Below, piece by piece: positions 11,996-24,612 of a stretch of 64,000 bases of DNA. Source of the DNA: Thysanoteuthis rhombus (lineage: Eukaryota > Mollusca > Cephalopoda > Oegopsida > Thysanoteuthidae); the NCBI GenBank assembly GCA_963457665.1, contig OY735218.1, positions 44,082,135 through 44,146,134 on the forward strand, written 5' to 3'. Under the pieces are notes generated by a model. That model had not been told where the DNA came from. It did not search any database and was given only the letters and a program-made list of their open reading frames with translations. The first letter of the stretch is position 1; the number at the start of each line of letters is the position of its first letter. A program made the translations under genes and the position numbers.

Positions 11996-12360
11996 TATAG
12001 CTTTGAAGCCCCGACCTTTTTCAGCAGGAACGGACGTACTCTTGGTGTAGTGTTTGGATAGTCGCCCTTGGAGCACATCACCCCCACCCAAAGCAAGTGA
12101 TGTGGCTGGGCTTTTTGGTGCCGAGGTCCCAGCAGGAACGGCAGGTATAATATTTGGTGTGCAAATCATGGGGAGTAATGGGCCATGCCCTGCCACGCTG
12201 GCCCAGGACGTGTTGGCAGGGGGTCTGGTGTATTGTCCACTGCGGGTCAGTGGCAAAGGAGCTCTTGAAACCAGCTCTTGATACACATCCAAACTGTTCT
12301 TGTGAAACGAGAGTGGATGTTCGGAGCAAAAAAAATAAAAAAAATAAATTCATTTCTTTT
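11996..12360. other. GC-rich insert, open on both strands, unidentified
   Basis: About 300 bp stand out from the AT-rich array by high G+C and long overlapping open frames in both orientations (plus 12054-12281; minus 11990-12292). The minus reading includes SWASVAGHGPLL and a Pro/Ala/Ser-rich stretch; the plus reading is Gly/Ala/Pro-rich. I do not recognise either. Two short cagcaggaacgg words flank the piece at 12022 and 12130. It is probably a fragment of another mobile element, lying exactly where RTE-like copy 2 ends and the satellite changes orientation. Confidence 0.4.
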
Positions 12361-12565
12361 TTTTTTTTTGCACAATTCGATCAATTTTCCAAATAAGTTG
12401 GATGCAAATTCCAGTGGTGACAACTTGGAGAATACCTCTCCCTTATATATTAAGTTTTTAACTCGAATAAAGTCCAGAGAGGTTTAAGTTTATAAACACA
12501 GTTGCAACAGCATAGTTGGTCTGGGGACTCCATTTTAGCAGTTGAAAAAGTTTCAAATTTTTAAA
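12361..12565 (+). repeat. Element 3' tail shared with the 21.5-kb LINE
   Basis: The stretch 12502-12563 (gcaacagcatag, ctggggactcc, attttagcagttgaaaaag, tttcaaattttt) matches the reverse complement of 21530-21600, which lies just past the 3' end of the non-LTR element there. A partial third copy is at 22945-22975. It also follows a AATAAA at about 12465. It looks like the common 3' terminal sequence of one element family. Confidence 0.65.
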
Positions 12566-14980
12566 ACCTTGTTAAAAACTTATAAAACATAATTTTCAGT
12601 GCTGAAAAATGATATATGTTCAATGTGAATGTCAAAATGAACAGTGCTTTCAAAGCTTTTAAGAGCCGTCATAATATTACAATATGATATCATTGGAAAT
12701 GTGGTTGAAAACAAATTGACATTTCAGCATTGAAAATATGATTTATCAGTTTTGAACAAGGATTTCCAATGTATAATATAGTAGTTCAATAAAAATGTCA
12801 TAAATATATTTTAATGTATATAAACAGTGCTTTTGAACGTTTAAAATGATTGTTCGTAGAGGTCTCTCAAAACTGTTACTATGAAATAATTGAAAATAAG
12901 TATAATGAAAATTTCACTTGGGAAAGTAATGTTTGATCAGTTTTGAATCTGGTTTTATGAGGTGTTTAAAATTACTGTATGATATTATAATTAGAATTAT
13001 AGTTGAAAACAAGAGGAATAAGAATAATAAAGACGATTTCAGCACTGAAATGATGTTTTATTAGTTTTGAACAAGCTTTCACAATGATGATATATTAGAT
13101 ATATATTTGAAAAGTAAACCTTAAAAGCAATAGATAGTGCTTTTAAACCTTTGAAATGTTTCAAGGTGTTTCAAATTTTTAATGCTATAGTATTACTATG
13201 ATATAATTAAAATTGCAGTTGAGAACAAGTGGAATAAGAATTTAAAGACAATTTCAGCACTGAAATAATGTTTTTTTGATTTTGATCAAGATTTTACAAT
13301 GCATCAATGCTATATAATAGTTAGATATAATTTCAGAAGTAAACATTAGACAGTGCTTTTAAATCTTTGAAATGTATGTTTTATGAGATGTTCTGAATTC
13401 CTAATGCTATACTATATATACTTTATATGAAATAATAGATATTGTAGTTGGAAATAAGTAGATTAAATAATAAAGACAATTCCAGCACTAAAATAATGTT
13501 TTATTTGTTTTGAATATATTTGAAAAGTAAACCTCAGAAGCCATAGTGCTCTGAAATGAATGTTTTAGGAGGTGTTTCGAATTTTTAATTACTAATTGAA
13601 ATTGTAGTTGAAAACGAGTGGAATAAGAATATAAAGACAATTTCAGCACTTATATGATGTTTCATTAGTTTTGAACATTTCGCAATGCATCAATAATATA
13701 TAATAATTTAATGGAAATTTCAAAAGAAATCTCAAAGGCTATAGACGGTGCTTTAAACGTTTGAGATGTATGTTTTAGGAGGTGTTTAGAATTCTCGATG
13801 CTTTAGTATTACTATGTATAATTGAAATTGTAGTTGAAAACAAGTGAAAAACGAGAAAAAACTAGAAAAAGCACTGAAATGATGCTTTATTAGTTTTAAA
13901 CGAGCATTTACAATGTATTAACGATATATGATAGTTTAGTGGAAATTTCAAAAGAAAATCTCAAAGGCTACAGACAGTGCTTTTGAGAGCTGGAATAATA
14001 GATAATTTCAGCACTGAAATGATGTCTCATCAGTTTTGAACAAACTTTTCCGATGCATCAATAATATATAATAGTTTAATGGAAATTTCATAAGAAAATA
14101 AGAAAAGGTTACCCACAGTGCTTTCAAATGTTTGAGATGTTTTATGAGTTGTTAAATTCTCAATGCTATAGTATTACTATGTGATATAATCATTTCTAGT
14201 TGAAAACAAGTGGAATAAGAATAATAGACAATTTCAGAATTAAAATAATGTTTTACTAGTATAACAAGCTTCTAAAATGCATCAATGATATGTTTAATGG
14301 AGATTTCAAATATAAACCTTTGAAACAGTGCTTTTAAATCATTGAAATGTATGTTATATGATATAATTTAAAATGGGTCAAAACAAGTGGAATAAGCATA
14401 ATGAAGACATTTTCTGCACAATGGAAATTCCAAAAGTAAACCTTGAGAGCTATGAACAGTGCTTTGAAACTTTTCAAATGTATGTTTCAAGAGGTGTATT
14501 AGATTTGTAATGCTTTAGTCAAAAGTAAACATTGAAGTCTATAAACACTGCTTTCACACCTTTGAAATGTATTTTTCCGTGTGTTTCAAATTTGTAATGC
14601 ATAGCATGTGATATAATTGAAAATGCAGTTAAAAACATATGGAATAAGCATAATAAAGGCAATCTCAGCACTGACAAAATGTTTCATCAGTGTTGAAGCT
14701 TTTACAATATAATATATTGTATTTAAATGAACATCAAAAAAAAGTCTATAAACGGTGCTTTCAAACCTTTGAAATGTTTTTTTAAGATGTGTTTTAAATT
14801 AGTAATGATATAGTATTACTGTTGAAAGGTAGTTAAAACAAGTGGAGTGAAGGCATTTTCAATGTTTTATCAGTTTTGAACAAGCTTTTACTTGATATAT
14901 AATAGTTCAATGAATATGTCAAATGAAAACAGTATGAACTGCTTCCAAAACTTTGAAATCTGTTTTGTGCGGTGTTTTCA
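12566..14980 (-). repeat. Satellite family B, inverted block
   Basis: The same family B words as in 7741-10895 are present but as reverse complements and in reverse order: cagcactgaaatgatg; ttattagttttgaacaag; tttacaatgcatcaat; aaatttcaaaagtaaacct; acagtgcttttaaac; tttgaaatgtatgtttt; aatgctatagtattact; and gttgaaaacaagtggaataa. At least ten diverged units can be followed. The switch back to direct orientation is near 14980, within one monomer (the next bases are the direct words ttttgcttattccc). Confidence 0.88.
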
Positions 14981-16455
<1,475 letters not shown>

Positions 16456-19400
16456 ACGATTGGAACCCTCAAAAAAGTTGATTTCCAAATCAGAAATGCT
16501 TGATTTGGACTAGCTATACCTTGTTTTCTACAAACTTTATAATCCTGATTATACAGGTTGCCTTGAAAAAACAATTCAAAAACATTTATTTTGACCATTA
16601 AACTGCTCGTTTTCCGCACACTATATTCTTGAATCATTGAATGAATAAGTTTCAAAATAGAAATGCTTGCAATTCATCATGTACTGAAATACATTTGAAA
16701 TATCTTAGTCCTAATAAAATATTTCAGGTTGTTTTTGACTTCATTTATATTCCTAAATATGATCAGCATGAATAATTGATAATATTTTTTGTAGAGCTTT
16801 TCTCGTCAATGTAAGAATTATACAGATCTAAAATACCCAGAGACCTTTTGAAACAGTTGCTTCCATCAGAACGTTGGGAAATCTTGCAGTATTCTATGAT
16901 GAATTGAACAAAACCCAAAAAAAGAAGTTGATTTCAGAATGAAAAATGCTTGATTTGGACAAAGTTTTTTTTCAAAACACTCTCTAATACTGATATGAGA
17001 GAATGCCTTTCAACTCAAAAACATTTATTTTGACCATTAAACTGCATGATTCAGGCTTTCAGACTGATCTAATTTGTTCTCTACACACCATATATTCTTG
17101 AATCATTGAATATACATTGAATAAGTTCATTTTCAATATAAAAATGCTTGCAATTCAAAACGTACTGGAAATGCAATTTCAAATTTGAAATGCTTTGGTC
17201 TTAATTGAAAATTTCAGCTTGTTTTTGTCTTCATTTTATCCATAAATATGATCAGCATCCGATTGATAATGTTGTTTTTTTTTATTTTCAATATAAGAGT
17301 GATAGACCCTTTGAAACAGTTGCTTCCATCATAAATTTGGGATACTTATTAAAACCTTGCAGTATTTTGTGATTAACTGATCAAAACCCTAAAAAAGTTG
17401 ATTTCCAAATCTAAAATTCCTGTTTTCTACACACTATATATTCTTGAATCATTTGATACACTTTTAAAAAATATATTTTTCAATATCAGAATGCTTACAA
17501 TTCAACATTTATTCAAATTTTTTAGCAAAATTGGAAATGCTTTTGTCTTCATAAGGCATTTCAACTTGTTTTTGACCCCCTTTATATTTGTAAATATGAT
17601 TAGGATCCTTGATTGATGATGCTTATTTTTAGACTGTTCTCTTGAATACAGAAATAAAACATTTGAAAAAGTTAATTCCATCATTTTTTGTGCTATTGGG
17701 ATTCTTTTTGGAACCTTGCAGTATTTTATAATGAACTATTTTACTGATCCACACTCAAAAAAGTTGATTACCAAGTCAAATTTTTGACACACTGTATATT
17801 CTCAAATATAACCTTGATACCTTGCAAAGACAATTTAAAAAAATGAATTTTCACTGCGTTCTTTGAGCTTAATGTGATTCTTTTACCTTTTTTCCAGAAT
17901 TCTACTAACAACACTTCTATTGATCTAAAATATATTGGAAGCCGTGGAGAAAGCACAATCCCCGATTGAAATGGATGGATTTGGACTTGTTTTAACTTGT
18001 TTGTAACACCATTCATATTCTCAATAGTAATATTGATACATATCTAATTTATAAAGACTTTTTTAAATTTTGATTAGATTGTTTTTTTAATCATTTTGAC
18101 ACCTTACAGAATTCTATAAACAAGTATCCAACTGATTTAAATAATATTGAAGTCCTCAAACAAAAATTGAATATCGAATTGAATGTCCTTGAATATAATA
18201 TTGATATATTACTATAACTTGAAAAATTCGATTCCGGAATAAAGATGCTCGATTCAGGCTTTCAAAAAAATATCTTTTGACACATTGCAATCTGAAATAT
18301 ATTGGATCCCTCATACAAAAACAAATTGAAGATCCAATATTTTGACCCCTTTCACCTTGTTATATTCCTGAATATAATGAGTATACATGATTTGAAATGC
18401 TTGATAGACATTTTTTAATTTTTTACCCTGAATATTTTGAATACTTACATAAAATCTGACTTACAAGGAACCTTTAAATGATTGGTTTCAACATTAAAAT
18501 CCTTGATCTAGGCTTGCAGAATTTCATTGATCTAAATATTGAAACCCTTAAAAAAGTTGATTTGTGAAATGAAATTGATTGATCAAGACCTGTATAATTC
18601 GAAATATAATAATGATACGTAGGTAAGGCTTACAGAGACATACGAAAAAACTTGATTTTTATCATCAAAATGCTTGATTTTGGATTGTTGGACTTTTTAA
18701 AACCCCTTTGCAGACAATTCAGTAGGTTTAAAACATAATGAAAAGATTGGAAAAAATGAAAATGCTTGCATTAGACCAGTTTGAGTTTGTGTGTGACACG
18801 CCGTATGTTCTTGAATAAAACATCCATAGATGACTATAACATACACAGACCCTTTAAAAAGGTTGATTTTCAACCTGAAAATGCTTGAATTAAGTTTATT
18901 TTGACTCTTTTCGTAAAATTCTATGATTGACTAGTCACCGGTTATGAAGCAATTTTGAACATTTGAATTTGATTTTCATATTGAAACTTTATTTCAACTG
19001 GTTTTGGCTAATTTTGGAGACATTGAATAGAAAAATTGTACCTACCAAAATCACAAAAACCATTTCAAAAAATTCATATCGAACTAACAAAAGCTTAATT
19101 TTAGGTTGTTTTTGAGATTTTCTGTAGTTACAAAAATACTTTGGAAACGTTGATTTTCACCCTGAAATTGCTTGATTCAGGTTTTGACATTATGACATCT
19201 TGTAAAATTCTATAATTAACTATTCATCTAATCTTATTGAAACCCTTGGAAAAGTTGATTTTTACATAAAAAGCTTAATTTGGACTTGTTTTAGCTTATT
19301 TTCAAAAACTTGTATATTCTTAAATAAATAACAATAAATTACAAAAGACCCTCCCAGGGAGTTGATTTTCAACCTGGCAGTACATGATTTGTGCCTATTT

Positions 19401-20640
19401 TGACTTTTCGTCACTTTGTAGAATACTATACTATACTATTCAACTGTTATAAATCTTATTGATATCCTTTATGAATTTATAAATTTTTTTAAATCAAGAA
19501 TTTTCCATATGAAAATCAAAGTTGATTACCATATGGAAAATTCTTGATTTAAACCTGTTAGAGCTTGTTTTCGAGACCTTGTATATCTCTCAATACATAA
19601 CCAATGGAGAGGTTGTTTTATATTCGATTGTTACAAATCTTTTTTAAATAGTCGGAAAAGTAGCTTTTCATATGGAATATATTTGATTTAGACCTGTTCT
19701 AACATGTTTTCGAGGTCCTATGATAGTTGATTTTCAACCTGAAAATAGTTGATTTAGATCTGTTTTGACTCTTTTCGACAGTGCAATTATATAATTATAT
19801 AATTATATAATCAATTAGAAAAAGTTAATTTTCATGGTATACAAAACTTTGTATATTCCTAGATATGTTATGTTATGAAAGTTGATTTTCAACCTGAAAA
19901 TTGATTTCGACACCTTGTGAAATTCTATAACCAATCAATCGACTGTTACAAATTTTTTGAAATCCCCCAAAAGTGCTTGATTTTAAGCTCGTTTTTAAGA
20001 CATCATATCCCTATATATGTTATTCACACATGACAATCATACAAGGACACTTCCTTGATTTGGTCATCTTTTCATGTCTTTTTGAAACTAGTATATTCCA
20101 AATTATGATATCAATGCATTACCCTCATGAAATTTGATTTCCTCATGAAAAATGCTTGTTTAGGATCTGTTGCAGCTTGTTCTCCAGACATTGCATATGC
20201 CTTAATATGATGTCCAACTTGAAAATGCTTCATTTGGACATGGAAAAGTGGATTTCAATCTTTGTCTTATTATTATAATTATTGTCTTCAAATAATAAAT
20301 ACTTGATTTGGTAATGATACTTGTGTACAAAGTAGATTTACACCCTAAAAACTCTCAAATTGATCATGTTTTGACATTTTTCAACACTTTATGAAATTCT
20401 ATAATCGACTATTCACCTATTAATAATCAATCAATTTTCATATTGAGAATGCTCGACTAAGACATGTTTTTGCTTAGTTTTGAGACCCGTACATTCTTGA
20501 ATATAATATTCATTCATAACTATGACTAATGAAAACCCTTTGAAAAAGTTGAGCATGAATATTAAAACTTCTTTCTAGATCTTGTAAATTTCTATAATCA
20601 ACGATTCAACTGCTTTCTAAGATCGATAGTGGTAATTCCT
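16456..20640 (+). repeat. Degenerate satellite family A, block 2
   Basis: Family A words resume: aaaaaagttgatttccaaat; gcttgatttggac; tatattcttgaatcat; gttgcttccatcataa; gattttcaacctgaaaa; tctataatcaac; and tattcaactgttat. They are in the same orientation as 3661-7740. Units are diverged and irregular. A perfect 21-bp palindrome lies at 19491-19550. The array fades out at about 20640. Confidence 0.8.
19491..19550. repeat. Perfect 21-bp palindrome inside satellite A
   Basis: Arms 19491-19511 and 19530-19550 are exact reverse complements, separated by 18 bases. It is flanked by degenerate family A units that have no such perfect pairing. Confidence 0.9.
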
Positions 20641-20990
20641 GGTTATTTCTAACCAATTTTCAGGGTCGTGGACCACAATTTTGCACCAAGGATGCTAAAA
20701 TCTATCATATGGGAATATGATTCATTTTTTATTCGTTGATTGGGAGATATCTTTCAGTTTCAACTGTGAAAGATCTTCCTGCTTCAAGGTGATATCTCCA
20801 AAATAATTTTTATAGAATCTCGAGGGTTGATTCTAGAAATCGATTTTGATTGAGAGATATTTTACTATTTTTATTTTCGTTTGTTTTCAACATCAGTATC
20901 AATTTTTCCGCCTCAATATCCCCGTAAGAATTATTGCCTGCACGGAATCAAGTCAAGCTGAATTATATCTCTCATTGGACAAGGGATAAG
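20641..20990. other. Unassigned DNA
   Basis: The sequence changes from satellite A to non-repetitive DNA (gatatct-type words recur at 20745, 20790 and 20860). No gene or element was recognised. Confidence 0.4.
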
Positions 20991-20991
20991 G

Positions 20992-21122
20992 AAAGAGAGA
21001 GAATGGCCGGCTACAGAGGCTGGGGCTAGAAGCGTAACCAGCTAGGGGTATTGGAGCTAATGAGCATTGAACCATGTGCGTCCAGGGGTTTTACAGGGGT
21101 CGGAGGAGGAAATGACGTTTTG
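20992..21122 (+). repeat. Dispersed repeat R1, copy 2
   Basis: This is the better-preserved full copy of the repeat at 391-600, on the same strand. It starts at agagagagaatggccgg and ends at gaggaaatgacgtttt. It contains no reading frame of note. Confidence 0.8.
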
Positions 21123-21529
21123 GATATCTAGTTGAAAGAAGAGTTTCGTATTAAATTCCTAACTATAAGTACAGGGGGCACTATCAAGTCAACTCTCCCT
21201 GTTGTCGGGTTCTTACTTTCTTGTAGGCCATTAGAATCATTGGGACAGCTTGGAACAGCAATTAGAATTAGGCTGGGTTTTTTCTCTGACTGGTTAAAGT
21301 AGTGAATCATTTGGATCAACGTTTTTGCGAAAACAAACATTTTTGCGTTTTGAGAATTAGTTTTGGCTCTGAAATGCCACACCCCCTAGTTACCCCACCC
21401 CTGATCGTTCGTAAATTGGTGAACCACAAAAGCCCGATGACGAAGAGTGCTGGTTACAAACAACGAGCGTTCCAAATGATGAAATAATGGTGGTGTAAAT
21501 TCTTGCTGGGAGACAGACATGAAAGAAAG
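21123..21529. other. Unassigned DNA
   Basis: Two short opposing open frames (21128-21382 minus and 21302-21487 plus) have no recognisable motif. Nothing else is seen. Confidence 0.4.
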
Positions 21530-21639
21530 GTGAAAAATTCAAACTTTTTCAACTGCTAAAATGAAGTCCCCAGGACGACAATACTGCTGCAAATTTGGAT
21601 AAGTACTATTGAATTTTCTGAATTTATTTATTCATTTTC

Positions 21640-22248
21640 TCATTGTTTATGATATTCTCCACCATATTCTTCAATGGCTTGCTCATTCATCCAGCTCTGT
21701 ATCGCTTGATTGTAACATCCCCTGCCCCAAACTTCTGTCAAAATGACTACTATGACTGGCACTACCCTGACTTTCATGTTCCACATCTTTAGTTCTCTTG
21801 CTAGATCTGGGTATTTTTCCAGTTTTTCACTCTCCTTCCTCTTTACTCTATGGTCTGCAGGCACAGCCATGTCTATTATTTGGCAGGTTTTCTTCTTCTT
21901 GTCTATGATTACCAAGTCCGGTCTTCTTCTTCCCAGAGTAATTTGTGGGTTCCATTCTCCAGGGTTGCCTCTGGTTTGTGCTGGTACCACTTTTCCGTAT
22001 GGTTGAATCCCATTCGTTTCCCAGTGTATCACCGTTGCTACTCTATCGTGTCTGTGCTTATACTCCTTCTGAGCGAGTTGACTGCATTCATTAGTTATGT
22101 GGTTTATGGTCTCATCTCTTTCACCGCACAGGCGGCACTTATTGTTTGTCTTGTTTTGATATTGTTTGTTCTGATGCATTTGTTTTGAGCTTCCATGATG
22201 AGCGATTCCGTTTTTCTCTTCAGGTTTCCTTTTCGTAGCCATGTCCAT
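21640..22248 (-). pseudogene. Non-LTR element C-terminal domain with CCHC-like motif
   Basis: The 202-residue frame contains CRLCGERDETINHITNEC near residue 40, a zinc-binding C-x2-C...H...C motif found after the RT domain of several non-LTR retrotransposon groups. It continues with QLAQKEYKHRHDRVATVIHW, RRPDLVIIDKKKKTC, IIDMAVPADHRVKRKE and MKVRVVPVIVVILTEVWG, which is the conserved nuclease-like tail of these proteins. The frame is unbroken to a stop at 21640, so this part is relatively young. The start codon used in the frame is only the first Met after the upstream break. Confidence 0.85.
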
Positions 22249-22289
22249 GGTCTCTCGTCCACCACATCTTGTATCTATCTTTTAAAATC

Positions 22290-22532
22290 TCAGTACAATT
22301 TTTCTTTCCTTGTTTGCTGCGCTGTTCCATTGTTTCCCACTTTGTTGTTCGTTACGCTGTTTTGTGCACTCTTTATGATGTCTTCGCTGTTTGCTTGCAC
22401 ATACTTTTCTAGATCTGCTTTAGCTCTCTGGACAGAGTCCTCTATGCTGATGAGCCCCCTGCCACCTTCTTTTCTCTTAACGTATAGTCTATCCGTATCA
22501 TCTCTAGGATGTAATGCTTTATGCATTGTCAT
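22290..22532 (-). pseudogene. Post-RT segment of the same non-LTR pol
   Basis: This 80-residue frame carries MHKALHPRDDTDRLYV then KRKEGGRGLISIEDSV. It belongs immediately upstream of the frame at 22248-21640. The two are separated by a frameshift and stop near 22250-22290. The upstream continuation in another frame reaches about 22760. Confidence 0.85.
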
Positions 22533-22814
22533 GTTTCTTTGTTCGCCTATCCACTGATTGGAGTTCTTCCTTTGTCCATCCTAGGAATGGTCCTGCGTAT
22601 CTCACTCCCGATACAGCCCATGTGTTCATTCCTTTTATCAGATTGACACTGTTCGATTTGGTCTCTAATATTTTCCTTATCCTTTCAAGGTATTCTCTCT
22701 TTAATATCTCCTTCAGTTCTTCCCGTTTTATCGTGTCATATTCAAGGACGCCCAGGTGTTATTTTGTTGTTTTTTTTTGTTTTTTTGTTTTTATGTTTTT
22801 ATAATTTTGACAGA

Positions 22815-22978
22815 AATTTTGGGACAGGGGAAATTACAATCAAGTGACACAGAGCTGGATGAATGAACAAGCCATCAAAGCACATGATAAACAAGTGAAT
22901 CAGAAAAATAAATGAATAAATACGGAAAATTCAATTTTACTCATCCAAATTTTGCAGCAGCATTGTCATACTCAACTT
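22815..22978 (+). repeat. Inverted copy of the LINE 3' end
   Basis: The plus strand here (ggacaggggaaattacaatc, agagctggatgaatgaacaa, gccat, aaataaatgaataaatac, gaaaattcaat, atccaaattttgcagcagca) matches the minus strand of 21735-21560. That minus strand is the last codons (QSWMNEQAIE) plus 3' UTR of the element at 21530-22760. The two 3' ends therefore point away from each other, with their 5' sides facing in between. Confidence 0.8.
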
Positions 22979-23508
22979 ACTTGAGATGCAACGAATCTTA
23001 AAGGTCCAATGTAAAACCCTTAAGATTCTAAAATGAATGATCAGGACATTCCTGGATGTCAGAAAGATATCCAAAATGAACGCTTTTCACTCTTGTCTAG
23101 AATATATATAGAAAAAATGCATACTGATATTTTCAATTCGTGCACATTAAAAAAGACATTTTTTTTTTCATAAATGCATTTTTCTCCTTATCCAGCACCA
23201 CTATTTTTCCTTTATAACCCACTATATTTTATGATTCACCGGTAAATCATGACTAATCTGTTACTATAGTGATATCAAATTTTGCCAGAAGAACCTACTG
23301 AAATAGAGAGAAATTTCTCGTTTGGACAGAATAAAGTATTGATCAGTACGCTGATCTTTTAAAGCTGTTGCAGATAAATCTTATTCTCCAAAGAATCTTT
23401 AAAAACGTTTTTCAAAGAATCTCCAGCTTTCAAAAACTCAGCGTGCTAAACAATACGCTATCATGAGAGCTTCATATTGTCACTGTATTCCTATCAGTCT
23501 ATTCTTCT
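22979..23508. other. Unassigned AT-rich DNA
   Basis: No recognisable gene or repeat. A few gatttaccggtg-like and other short motifs occur without structure. Confidence 0.4.
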
Positions 23509-23509
23509 G

Positions 23510-23811
23510 TGTGTATGTGCGGACCAATTGTCACAAATCCTAAAACTAATCATTGTCAACATAAGCATTTGTAAGCCTAGATGATCGTAAAACTTTAAAA
23601 AAATAATGGACTCGGAAAAAAGATGATCCCAAGTATCTTAAATTCGAAAAAAAAACAATCCAATCAAAATTAAGCTGCGAGAAACATTAAATTTGCATAT
23701 CTTTGATAAGTAGATCGGAAATGTAGTTTTGCGGTCATCTACGTTTACATGTGCTGATGTTGACTATGATTAGTTTGAGGATTTGTGACAATTGGTCCAT
23801 ACATACACGAA
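23510..23811. mobile_element. Foldback MITE-like element with ~85-bp inverted arms
   Basis: Arm 1 (about 23510-23596) contains ggaccaattgtcacaaatcc, aaactaatcat, gtcaacat and gatgatcgtaaaact. Arm 2 (about 23725-23811) is its diverged reverse complement. The central spacer is about 130 bp and AT-rich. The length, long terminal inverted repeats and lack of coding sequence fit a non-autonomous DNA transposon; the superfamily is not assignable by eye. RTE-like copy 3 begins about 20 bp beyond arm 2. Confidence 0.8.
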
Positions 23812-23829
23812 TTCGCATAGAGATTCTAA

Positions 23830-24612
23830 AGGAATTAAAATAAAAGGCGAATATCCGAGTAACCACCGACGACCTTGCCCTTTTTGTAGAAAACCTACAC
23901 GACCTGCGACTAATGCTTGATTAACTAAATGAAGGAAGCAAGAAACTCGGCCTCCACATGAATTTCAGCAAGACAAAGATTATGTACAACAATCACATTG
24001 GAAATGAGATCAAAATCAATGACGCCGAACTGGACAGAGTAGACCATTACATCTACCTAGGACAATGAATCTCCATGAGACCCTCAAAAGAAGAAGAAAT
24101 CAAACGAAGAATCACTCTAAGATGGCTAGCCTTTGGCAGAGCAAGTTCAACCTTCAGAAACAAGAAGATCCCATTAATCCTAAAAAGAAGGGTATAAAGA
24201 CAATGCATACTCCCGATAGTCACTTATGGAACTAAAACATGGAACCTAACCAAGAGACAAACCTGCAAACTGAGAAACATGCAACCTGCACACGAAAGAA
24301 TTGGAGAGACCACGGGACGGTAAAATATAATCTGGGAGAAAACAGGAGAGTGAGACATCATAGAATTCATCTAAAAAAGCTTAAATGGCAATGGACTGGT
24401 CATGTTGCAAGAATAATAGACAACGGATGGACATCATGACTCACAATATGGATTCCCAGACACCACTTGCGCAACCGACGCCGACGGAATATTAGATGGA
24501 GAGACGAACGACTAATTCAGAAAGTATTGGCCCCGCAGCACCCACGATAGAGAAGTGAGGCGAATCCTGGGGAAGGTCTATTTCCAACGACGGGCGTTAA
24601 AAGAAGATGATG
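23830..24612 (+). mobile_element. RTE-like non-LTR retrotransposon, copy 3, 5'-truncated
   Basis: The plus strand starts in mid-RT (GIKIKGEY), then TTDDLALFVENLHDL, where the family has F-A-D-D; both Asp residues are kept. It continues with KKLGLHMNFSKTKIM, YIYLGQ, RITL, the ALF/RASSTF region, GPWNLTKRQTCKL-like sequence, KLKWQWTGHVARI and GKVYFQRRALK. It ends in agatgatgaa at 24603-24612. It is the same family as copies 1, 2, 4 and 5. Several stops and indels are present. The 5' truncation inside RT is typical of incomplete target-primed reverse transcription. Confidence 0.88.

Larger units (their letters stand above)
21530..22760 (-). mobile_element. Non-LTR retrotransposon, C-terminal pol and 3' end
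   Basis: On the minus strand from about 22760 the reading gives SNSVNLIKGMNTWAVSGIRYA and GPFLGWTKEELQSVDRRTKK. It then gives the diagnostic MHKALHPRDDTDRLYV and RKEGGRGLISIEDSV, and finally the long frame 22248-21640. This is the region downstream of the RT palm in a widespread animal non-LTR family. The RT palm and everything 5' of it are missing, so this is a 5'-truncated insertion or partial copy. I do not assign a clade. A very decayed second copy lies at 41215-42060. Confidence 0.85.
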
